Assembly: GCA_030638785.1 (NCBI GenBank) | Contig: DAOWDY010000208.1 | Location: forward strand, 1-13,135 | Reading direction: 5' to 3' | Length of the DNA stretch: 13,135 bases | Origin: Candidatus Thorarchaeota archaeon | GTDB lineage: Archaea > Asgardarchaeota > Thorarchaeia > Thorarchaeales > Thorarchaeaceae | Shown here: positions 6,681-12,866 of the stretch, piece by piece | Position numbering within the stretch: the first letter of the stretch is position 1 | Layout: every line of letters starts with the position of its first letter | Notes under the pieces: generated by a model | Databases searched by the model: none | Told to the model about the DNA's origin: nothing | What the model saw: only the letters and a program-made list of their open reading frames with translations | Translations under genes and position numbers: made by a program

Positions 6681-7550
6681 ATGTGTAAGTATTGTCTACA
6701 GCACGGCGATGGAGGAAAGTGGTACGACAACGCTCGCCTCTACTCAAACGAACTAGCAGATGAATACAATATGGGTGAATATCTGGAAGAGCAATGGCGT
6801 GGCATGGAAACGCTGTTCATCCGAAAGATCCTAGGTTTCAACTCGATAGGTCTCGGATACAAGATGCAGATGCCTATCATAGGAAAGGTCCTTCGTTGGG
6901 CTGTAGAAAGACAGATTCACAGCGAAAGCAAGAATCGAAAGGCAATACGAGCCGACGGTCATTTTGGTCAAGTTCTTCCGATGGAGGATGCGATCCATAT
7001 CCTCGGGAATCTGGCTGCTGAGCCGATAATCAAGAACTACTGTATATGTAGGTATATGCAGAGAGGAGTAAAAGATGCAGTATGCATTAACTTTGGGCAA
7101 CTCTCTGGGGTTATTGAGAAACATACACGGTACATCCCTAAAGATGTGAAGTACAAACTAGACCGAGAGGAAGCGATTCAAGCACTCCAAGAACAGAATG
7201 AGAAGGGGTATGTGGCATCAGTCTGGTTCCAACCAGTTCCCTACATCAATGCAATTTGCTCCTGCGAAACTCCTGAGTGCGGTGGATTACGACTCAGAAA
7301 TGACTTCAATCTCGAAACCGTCTACAAGGGAGAGTACCTGATTGATGTCGATATAGACAATTGTCAAGGCTGCAAATCATGTGTTTCGATGTGTCAGTTC
7401 AGTGCCCTAAGATACTTGCCTTCTATTGACAGGGTAATCGTTGACCTCGACAAGTGCTTTGGTTGTGGAGTCTGTCGACATGCTTGTGAACATGATGCAT
7501 TGAATTTAGTTCCAAGGGAGTCAGTACCCGGGCAGGCAGGTAAGTATTGA
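6681..7550 (+). CDS. Cysteine-rich iron-sulfur protein with a C-terminal 2[4Fe-4S] ferredoxin domain
   Basis: The 289-residue protein has 16 cysteines. The last eight form a dicluster domain: C228/C231/C234/C238 and C259/C262/C265/C269, each CxxCxxCxxxC. The residue after each block is Gln or Glu instead of the usual Pro. The other eight lie in three places: C2/C5 in MCKYCLQHGDGGKWY; C121/C123/C135 in NYCICRYMQRG and AVCINFG; and C193/C195/C200 in AICSCETPECGG. Such proteins, with an N-terminal CxxC-HG-x-KWY start and CxC motifs, occur in anaerobic bacteria and archaea as electron-transfer proteins of unresolved partnership. The extra cysteines may hold another cluster or a metal (inference). 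There is no signal peptide, so the protein is likely cytosolic. The next gene, a small ferredoxin, starts 13 bp after the stop, so the two form an operon. The start is fixed by AAGGTGA 7 nt upstream. Confidence 0.8.
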   Translation: MCKYCLQHGDGGKWYDNARLYSNELADEYNMGEYLEEQWRGMETLFIRKILGFNSIGLGYKMQMPIIGKVLRWAVERQIHSESKNRKAIRADGHFGQVLPMEDAIHILGNLAAEPIIKNYCICRYMQRGVKDAVCINFGQLSGVIEKHTRYIPKDVKYKLDREEAIQALQEQNEKGYVASVWFQPVPYINAICSCETPECGGLRLRNDFNLETVYKGEYLIDVDIDNCQGCKSCVSMCQFSALRYLPSIDRVIVDLDKCFGCGVCRHACEHDALNLVPRESVPGQAGKY

Positions 7551-7556
7551 GGAGGG
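7551..7556 (+). promoter_or_regulatory. Shine-Dalgarno deciding a GTG start for the small ferredoxin
   Basis: GGAGGG lies 7 nt before GTG 7564. A nearer ATG (7559) is in another frame that lacks the ferredoxin cysteines, so GTG is the start. Confidence 0.75.
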
Positions 7557-7563
7557 ACATGAA

Positions 7564-7848
7564 GTGGTTAAGAAGACAAAGATCACCTTTGATCACTCAA
7601 AGTGCGGATTTGCAGGAACTACAGATCCACGAGAATGCAGAGAATGTTTGCGAGTTTGTGACCCTGCTGTTCTGCTGTTGCACCCCACCCTGGAGGACCA
7701 TCCAGACCCTCATAATCCTGAAAAATGGATTGTTGATGCAATATGGTTATCAAAATGTACAGGTTGCATGAGATGTGTAGAAATCTGTCCTGAAAATGCA
7801 ATTGAAGTCGTTCCAGGTGATTCATTGGCGTATATCAGATCCACATGA
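7564..7848 (+). CDS. Small 2[4Fe-4S] ferredoxin with an expanded first cluster motif
   Basis: The 94-residue protein has two four-cysteine sets. The second is standard: C65/C68/C71/C75 (CTGCMRCVEICP). The first is expanded: C14, then ten residues, then C25/C28/C32 (ECRECLRVCD). The spacer between the sets (33-64) is longer than in classic small ferredoxins and holds a His/Pro-rich stretch (LHPTLEDHPDPHNPEKW). It is presumably a cytosolic electron carrier serving or receiving electrons from the preceding Fe-S protein, with which it is cotranscribed (13 bp gap). The GTG start is supported by GGAGGG. Loop and spacer insertions of this kind can tune cluster potential or add a docking surface (inference). 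A short T-rich run and a strong hairpin follow before the next gene. Confidence 0.8.
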   Translation: MVKKTKITFDHSKCGFAGTTDPRECRECLRVCDPAVLLLHPTLEDHPDPHNPEKWIVDAIWLSKCTGCMRCVEICPENAIEVVPGDSLAYIRST

Positions 7849-7897
7849 AATACAAAAGCGACCACATATTGTGATAGGGTGAGATTGAAGTATAATT

Positions 7898-7935
7898 ATC
7901 TCTTGTACTGTGGGAAGAGATGCCAATCCATGGAT
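7898..7935. repeat. Short inverted repeat and 10-bp palindrome downstream of the Fe-S operon
   Basis: ATCTCTT (7898-7904) and AAGAGAT (7915-7921) pair across 10 nt. ATCCATGGAT (7926-7935) is a perfect palindrome just after. A further GAAGAGATAGGG lies near 7938. The 192-bp gap holds no credible gene, so these may be 3'-end structures or chance. Confidence 0.35.
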
Positions 7936-8001
7936 GTGAAGAGATAGGGAAGAAGAGCACAGGTTTCTTAGAGTGGCTCTTTACATCCTGAGAAAATGTA
8001 A

Positions 8002-8028
8002 GCGGACAGTCAGATAGAGGCTGTCCGC
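8002..8028. terminator. Strong hairpin between the convergent Fe-S operon and hydrolase gene
   Basis: GCGGACAGTC (8002-8011) pairs with GGCTGTCCGC (8019-8028): ten base pairs with one G-U wobble around a 7-nt loop (AGATAGA). On the plus strand ATTCTCTTT follows. On the minus strand TTACATTTTCTC follows. The hairpin lies 153 bp after the ferredoxin stop and 13 bp beyond the hydrolase stop, so it fits a two-way transcription end. Confidence 0.65.
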
Positions 8029-8040
8029 ATTCTCTTTGCA

Positions 8041-9759
8041 TCATGGCATGAAGATTAGAATCGCTGAATTAAATGATAGGATAGTTGCTAGCAGCCATCC
8101 AAATAGCAACGCATTCATCATGGCACCTAGATAATATCGTTCGGTAGATCTGTATGCCCAGACAGTAATCACAGCTGATACTGCTAACCATGGTGTGAAA
8201 GCATAGAAGAACAGGAATGAATAACCAATGATTCCCGGAACCACCGGGATTCCTAGCAATAAGCCAAGTCCGAACTCGATTCCAATTAAGATTACAAATG
8301 GCCAGCACTTAAGAAACATGCCAATCACTGACCACTTGGTCTGTCCCTTATACCAAGGCTCACTGTCGGAGGGTTTCAAGGGACCCATCAACCACATTCC
8401 ATCCACCAGAAAATACAGGAAGAACATTATTGCATAGATTGGAACGAAGAAGGCTCTGGAGATGGTAAGGTCATTCAATCCAGGTAGAAAGGCACGGAGG
8501 TCTAGTGCCAGACCTAAATCGACTAATAGAGTCCAGGCATAGAGCCATAGGACTACGATTAATGCTAAAACGAAGGTCTTCAGAAATGGGATCTTACGTC
8601 CTTCTTGGTCTCCGCCAATCTTCCAAAAGATGCTCAATTCCAGCCCTTGTTTTCCAGCTACAACACGTAGGAGTAGAAAGAGAACAAGTGTGATTCCTAT
8701 GAACCATATACTGATGGCTGCACCATAGCTCTGTGGAAATGGTACTACACCACCTATTCCTAGAAGGGGATAAAAAAGTAGGGGAGGTATAATGCTATAG
8801 ATTAATCCCCATTTGGTCAGAGGACCCGTGTCTACCGATTGTTCTATGGACGGTTTACGTTTGAGCGATTTGAACTGTGAGATACCAAGAAGGATTGTGA
8901 TTAATGGGAATATTGTGAGTATCGCTCCAAGAGTGGCCAAGAATCCGCCAACAAGCCACCAGCTATAGATCAGTTCACCACTCGAAATCCAATGTGTATC
9001 TTCAGTCCCTCCCTTGAGGCTTTCCTTCATCCATTCTACGGTTTCACTGACAATCTCAGGATCAATCGTTTCAAAGAGATGGCTTGTCCTTGCTAACACA
9101 TACTTTCGAGCGGTCCCACTCGCAAAATCACCATATGTTGTGTATTCTTCTATATTGGTTGTATTGAAGACATCTTCCAGACCTGTTGTATCACGTCCAG
9201 AAAAGAGGGAATCAAAATCACCTACAGTGACCAAGAGATTGCTAGGATAGGTAGCATTCCATGTTTCTCTAACCCAGCTACCAACAAGAACTACAGCTTG
9301 TACATCAAATGATGAGGATTCTAAAGCACCTAATAGAGTTCCACCGCCCATACTGTGGCCGACAACTCCTAAGGAAGATGCGTCTACATAATCGAGATTT
9401 GCCAGATATTCAAATGCTGCCAACCCACTACCACTGCCGTAGTCAGAATTCCCATGGGCATTTGCATCCGAGGTAAGAACCACGAAACCTCGACGAGCCA
9501 GCTCGATTCCGAAAGCCATTAACCACTCTTTATTCTGAAGTGAACCATGGTAGATAACTACTCCAGGCAGTGGATCTGAGTCTGTTGCATATGCAGGACG
9601 CTGAAGGGTGTTATGGATATTAGAACCATCAGCCGCCTGAAAATCAATTTCTGTGACAAGAACGGATCCCATATTGTTCTGTACTGAAGCCGCCAAGGCG
9701 GTACCTGATAGCATCAGTACAAGTGTGAGAATGAGAATTATGTAACGTAAACGAGGCAT
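8041..9759 (-). CDS. Exported alpha/beta-hydrolase fused to an eight-helix membrane domain
   Basis: The 572-residue product opens with a signal-like segment (residues 4-24). An alpha/beta-hydrolase domain (about 35-250) follows, with YHGSL as oxyanion strand (70-74), the nucleophile elbow GHSMGG (134-139, Ser136), VGDFDSLF as the acid region (Asp182 or Asp184) and TSHLFE with the likely catalytic His227. Residues 266-570 hold about eight hydrophobic segments (near 266-294, 315-338, 347-367, 394-415, 433-457, 480-503, 505-533 and 544-570). The hydrolase domain should face outward. The substrate is unknown; dienelactone-hydrolase-like or lipid/peptide esterase activity are options. On the minus strand, GGGGGAT sits 7 nt before the ATG at 9757-9759. 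It is divergent from the methyltransferase gene and convergent with the Fe-S operon. Confidence 0.8.
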   Translation of the reverse strand: MPRLRYIILILTLVLMLSGTALAASVQNNMGSVLVTEIDFQAADGSNIHNTLQRPAYATDSDPLPGVVIYHGSLQNKEWLMAFGIELARRGFVVLTSDANAHGNSDYGSGSGLAAFEYLANLDYVDASSLGVVGHSMGGGTLLGALESSSFDVQAVVLVGSWVRETWNATYPSNLLVTVGDFDSLFSGRDTTGLEDVFNTTNIEEYTTYGDFASGTARKYVLARTSHLFETIDPEIVSETVEWMKESLKGGTEDTHWISSGELIYSWWLVGGFLATLGAILTIFPLITILLGISQFKSLKRKPSIEQSVDTGPLTKWGLIYSIIPPLLFYPLLGIGGVVPFPQSYGAAISIWFIGITLVLFLLLRVVAGKQGLELSIFWKIGGDQEGRKIPFLKTFVLALIVVLWLYAWTLLVDLGLALDLRAFLPGLNDLTISRAFFVPIYAIMFFLYFLVDGMWLMGPLKPSDSEPWYKGQTKWSVIGMFLKCWPFVILIGIEFGLGLLLGIPVVPGIIGYSFLFFYAFTPWLAVSAVITVWAYRSTERYYLGAMMNALLFGWLLATILSFNSAILIFMP

Positions 9760-9867
9760 TGAATATCCCCCAGTAAACAGACCAGCAGATAGACAACGGT
9801 CTAATATCTCCTCTTGAACACAAGATAGGTATCATTAAGTGTAGAGTGGGAATATGTGGTTCTCACA

Positions 9868-10497
9868 ATGCCAGAGTGGGATGAAATATTCAGTGAGAAA
9901 GGACGTGTCTTTACTGAACCTCATGCAGAGATGGAAGAACTCGCTGACCTATTCCAAAAGAACGGTGTGAAGAGGATACTTGACATTGGTTGTGGAACTG
10001 GGCGGCATCTTGTATACCTTGCAAGTAAAGGCTTCCAGATGTTTGGTTTTGATGCCTCTCAGCATGCAATTGATTTAGCTGAACAGTGGCTCAACGAAGA
10101 GGAATTATCTGCAAAAATAATCCGATGTCGAATGGAAGATGGATTTCCCTATGCGGATAGGTTGTTCGATGCAGTGGTGTCGATACAAGTCATCCATCAT
10201 AATAGAATTCGTGATATCCAATCCACAATAGCTGAAATTGAGCGAGTACTTCGACCTCAGGGTTACATCTTCATAACTGTGCCAATACTTACGGGTGAAC
10301 CAGTGAGTCCTGAAGATGATTGGGGTTTGAAAGAAGTCGAACCTGGTACGTACATGCCACAGAAGGGTCCTGAGAGTGGGATACTGCATCACTTCTTTTC
10401 CGAGGAGGATATTCTTGAGGCGTTCTCAGCCTTTCGGATATCAAAGATGTATATTGATGCCACAAGACATCGATGTATCTTTGGAACAAAGAATTAA
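9868..10497 (+). CDS. Class I SAM-dependent methyltransferase
   Basis: From ATG 9868 the product is 209 residues. The SAM-binding motif I is RILDIGCGTGRHLVYLA (36-52). Motif II ends strand beta-2 in FGFDAS, with Asp62 expected to hold the ribose hydroxyls. CRMEDGFPY (87-95) and LFDAVVSIQVIHHN (99-112) are motif III/IV positions, and IERVLRPQGYIFIT (124-137) is the post-motif strand. It belongs to the Methyltransf_11/25 group, which methylates small molecules, quinones or proteins; the substrate cannot be told. There is no membrane segment. A GTG at 9856 would add only MVLT; the ATG beginning MPEWDEIFSEKG is the more natural start, although no clear Shine-Dalgarno decides it. The stop lies 4 bp from the stop of the opposing deacetylase gene. 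Confidence 0.85.
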   Translation: MPEWDEIFSEKGRVFTEPHAEMEELADLFQKNGVKRILDIGCGTGRHLVYLASKGFQMFGFDASQHAIDLAEQWLNEEELSAKIIRCRMEDGFPYADRLFDAVVSIQVIHHNRIRDIQSTIAEIERVLRPQGYIFITVPILTGEPVSPEDDWGLKEVEPGTYMPQKGPESGILHHFFSEEDILEAFSAFRISKMYIDATRHRCIFGTKN

Positions 10498-10501
10498 CGT
10501 A

Positions 10502-11689
10502 TTACTTCTCGAGTCCATGTACTGGGAAAATGAGTTTCTGAACTTTTTCAATTGCCTCATCAATTGCGCGTCGTATCTTGGAGTAATGCTCCTCATCAAT
10601 TCGCGTAGGCCTGTCTGTCCACCCTCCCCGTGGCATCTTCAGACCATGTGAGTGGCAGAGCTTGATCCACTCGGGAGGAATAGTTGGAGGTAGTGCAATT
10701 CCAGCTATATTGGACAGAACAATTGTCCAGACTTTAGCTGCTGCAACTGGATTATACCCTCCACCACCTGTAACTACCAGCTTTCGCTCTCCTAGGTGTA
10801 CAAGCTGATGAACCGTCTTAGATAGACGGTGATAGGTGTCATAAGTGAGCATCAAGTCTGCAAGAGGGTCGCTTAGATGTGCATCAGCACCAACATCCCA
10901 GAAGACCATGTCTGGTTTATAGGCTAGCCACAACGGTACTACAATATCCTCAAAAGCTCTCCAGAACTCGAAGTCGTCAGTGAGGGGTGGAAGAGGTATG
11001 TTTACCGAGTAGCCCTTGCCTTCACCTATCCCCATCTCCTCAGGCCTGCCTGTACCGGGGAAGAATCCCATACTTAACTCATGCATTGAGATAGTCAAAA
11101 CTTCCGGATCGTCATAAAACGCGCTCTGAGTACCATCACCGTGGTGGACATCTGTATCAAGATAGAGGACTTTCTTGCCGGGATACTTCTCCTTGTACTT
11201 CTTGATTGCAATTGCACAGTCATTGTAGTAACAAAATCCAGCAGCTCTGCTCTCCATTGCATGATGAAGACCGCCAAAGAATGACATTGCATTGTTAAAT
11301 TTACCCTCTGCGACACCGAGTATTGCATCTACTGCAGTACCAACAGGGTAAGCAGCAAAGATGTGCATATCCTGAAAGACTGGGTTTTCATCTGTATCCA
11401 GTCCAAATCGTGCGGAGAAAGCTGTTCCTGTATTTCCGAACAGTTCCATGGTTTCGATGTATGATATATCATGAAAGAGGCTCAACTCATCTCGAGTCGC
11501 AGTTCGCATTGGTTGTAGTGTGATGTATTCATTATCTAGAATCTTGGACATCACAGGAAGACTCCATGCCATTTCGAATCTCTTCTTATTCCAGAACGGG
11601 TTGGGCTCTGGACCAGAAAGGATTGGATCATCTAAGCCTTCCATTTCTAGAAAGACTGATGAATCGTATAGAGCCGTTTTCCCTGACAA
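10502..11689 (-). CDS. Histone deacetylase-family protein (AcuC-like), TTG start
   Basis: The 395-residue protein (from TTG 11687-11689) carries the full arginase-fold deacetylase signature. The His pair is in GGLHHA (His142, His143), followed by AAGFCYYND. Zinc ligands are in YLDTDVHHGDGTQ (Asp180, His182) and GADAHLSDPL (Asp269), and VTGGGGY (308-312) ends with the transition-state Tyr312. The family (AcuC, HDAC) removes acetyl groups from lysines or related amides; protein versus small-molecule substrate cannot be decided here. The start is chosen because GGGAGGA lies 6 nt upstream and the TATA-like CTAAATACA near 11749-11757 puts transcription near 11727. A longer frame to TTG 11743 would begin upstream of that site and adds residues unlike the family. 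It is divergent from the URO-D-like gene and converges (4 bp) on the methyltransferase. A possible partner in protein acetylation is the Eis-like gene 6 kb away, without direct evidence. Confidence 0.85.
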   Translation of the reverse strand: MSGKTALYDSSVFLEMEGLDDPILSGPEPNPFWNKKRFEMAWSLPVMSKILDNEYITLQPMRTATRDELSLFHDISYIETMELFGNTGTAFSARFGLDTDENPVFQDMHIFAAYPVGTAVDAILGVAEGKFNNAMSFFGGLHHAMESRAAGFCYYNDCAIAIKKYKEKYPGKKVLYLDTDVHHGDGTQSAFYDDPEVLTISMHELSMGFFPGTGRPEEMGIGEGKGYSVNIPLPPLTDDFEFWRAFEDIVVPLWLAYKPDMVFWDVGADAHLSDPLADLMLTYDTYHRLSKTVHQLVHLGERKLVVTGGGGYNPVAAAKVWTIVLSNIAGIALPPTIPPEWIKLCHSHGLKMPRGGWTDRPTRIDEEHYSKIRRAIDEAIEKVQKLIFPVHGLEK

Positions 11690-11695
11690 GATGGT

Positions 11696-11702
11696 TCCTC
11701 CC
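11696..11702 (-). promoter_or_regulatory. Shine-Dalgarno for the TTG-started deacetylase
   Basis: On the minus strand GGGAGGA lies 6 nt before TTG (11687-11689), ideal spacing. It argues for the shorter, family-typical N-terminus. Confidence 0.65.
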
Positions 11703-11748
11703 ACGAAGAATGTACTGTGATTGTGAGCAATGTAACAGACCAAGTACT

Positions 11749-11831
11749 TGTATTTAGAGATATTTGCATGAGATTGGAAGGTGTAAAACTACATGTTAGA
11801 TGCAAAACCTCATTATTCATCTGTAATCTCA
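11749..11831. promoter_or_regulatory. Divergent promoter region between deacetylase and URO-D-like genes
   Basis: A minus-strand TATA-like CTAAATACA lies near 11749-11757. TTTGCAT (11763-11769) and ATGCAAA (11800-11806) form a 7-bp inverted pair. TGAGATT (11769-11775) and AATCTCA (11825-11831) form another. The elements are short and widely spaced, so a regulatory role is only possible. Confidence 0.35.
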
Positions 11832-11841
11832 CAAGAGTATA

Positions 11842-12855
11842 ATGTCAAAATATGATTTACTGGAACAGACATTTCTTGGAAATTTCGATGAGCGGATTCC
11901 TATCTCCATTTGGAAGCACCATCCGGAGGTGGATCGTTCTCCGGAAGGTCTCGCGTCTGAAGAGATCAAGTTCCATAAGAAATTCAATCATGACCTCTTG
12001 AAGATCTCATTCTTCGGCCACTATCCCTGCATAGACTTCGGTTGTACTGCTGAGTATGATGGAGCAATAACCGGTTCTACAACCCTTACTAGTGCCGCTA
12101 TCCAAAAAGCTAGTGACTGGGAAACGTTGGAAAAGCCTGATGTCATGGCAGGAGAGTTTGGAAATCAAGTTCGTGCAGTGGAATTCATCAAGAAGTATGC
12201 TCATGGTGTTGTACCCACAATGGCAACCATCTTTGATGGGCCAATGGTTACAGACAAGATCTGTGACAAGAATCTAACCAAGTATATGGATGAGAATCCT
12301 GAGATCATTGAATCTGCATTGGACATGATTACTGATGTGATGATTGATTTCGCAAGGGCAACTCTAGAAGCAGGAGCAGATGGGCTGTTCATAGCATCCC
12401 AGCACTCTACTCAGGCTTCAGTAAGTGATGAGCACTACGAGAAATTCATTCTTCCTCAAGATCAAAAACTGATATCCAAATTACATGGAAAGGCTAACTT
12501 CATGGTGATGCATCTCCATGCTAGAGACCCTGGAGAGGTAGTCAGATTTGACAAGATTTCGCGCACTCTAGGATTGGATGGAGTGAACTGGGAAGACCAA
12601 ACATCCTCACATTCGTTGAGTGAAGGTAGGAAAATCTCTCGTAAGACTGTCTTTGGAGGAATTGATCATAATGGAATCTTCAGAACAGGAACCCCTGAAG
12701 AAGCTAGTGAACAGATTCTGAAAGCAGTTGAAGAAGCTGGTTATGAGAGGCTGGTTGTCGCTCCTGGTTGTGTCATAACTGTTGACACTCCTGAAGAGAA
12801 TATACGGGCTTTAGTAGATGCAGTCAGATCAATCGATCCGTACAAGGGTCAATAG
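11842..12855 (+). CDS. URO-D superfamily protein (HemE/MtaA-like), not a canonical HemE
   Basis: The 337-residue protein follows the uroporphyrinogen-decarboxylase (beta/alpha)8 pattern: EFGNQVRAVEFIKKY, a Gly/Ala-rich EAGADGLFIASQHS (177-189), HLHARDPGEVV (224-234), FGGIDHNGIF (271-280) and VVAPGCVITVDTPEEN (305-320). True HemE has an N-terminal R-Q-A-G-R substrate arginine motif; here the equivalent region is RIPISIWKHHPEVD, so heme synthesis is unlikely. MtaA/MtbA methyltransferases bind zinc with H-x-C and a distant C. Here the first pair is H224-x-H226 and the distal one is Cys310 in the family's usual place. A metal-dependent corrinoid-type or related methyl/demethyl transfer is plausible but unproven. 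The ATG at 11842 has only a weak AGAG upstream. The next gene (PolX) begins 11 bp after the stop. Confidence 0.75.
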   Translation: MSKYDLLEQTFLGNFDERIPISIWKHHPEVDRSPEGLASEEIKFHKKFNHDLLKISFFGHYPCIDFGCTAEYDGAITGSTTLTSAAIQKASDWETLEKPDVMAGEFGNQVRAVEFIKKYAHGVVPTMATIFDGPMVTDKICDKNLTKYMDENPEIIESALDMITDVMIDFARATLEAGADGLFIASQHSTQASVSDEHYEKFILPQDQKLISKLHGKANFMVMHLHARDPGEVVRFDKISRTLGLDGVNWEDQTSSHSLSEGRKISRKTVFGGIDHNGIFRTGTPEEASEQILKAVEEAGYERLVVAPGCVITVDTPEENIRALVDAVRSIDPYKGQ

Positions 12856-12859
12856 GTGA
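12854..12859 (+). promoter_or_regulatory. Shine-Dalgarno deciding the TTG start of PolX
   Basis: AGGTGA overlaps the stop codon of the preceding gene and lies 7 nt before TTG 12867. A GTG at 12857 runs into a stop after four codons. Confidence 0.7.
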
Positions 12860-12866
12860 GTGATCG

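Noticed and set aside
7547..7771. 74-residue frame overlapping the small ferredoxin
   Set aside because: It shares DNA with the ferredoxin in another frame. The ferredoxin frame has eight correctly placed cysteines and its own Shine-Dalgarno.
11690..11743. Eighteen-residue N-terminal extension of the deacetylase
   Set aside because: It contains the ribosome binding site for the internal TTG start, lies partly upstream of the expected transcript start and does not look like the family's N-terminus.
11842..12855. Calling the URO-D-like gene hemE
   Set aside because: The N-terminal arginine motif that binds the substrate's carboxylates in HemE is absent and no other heme genes are adjacent.
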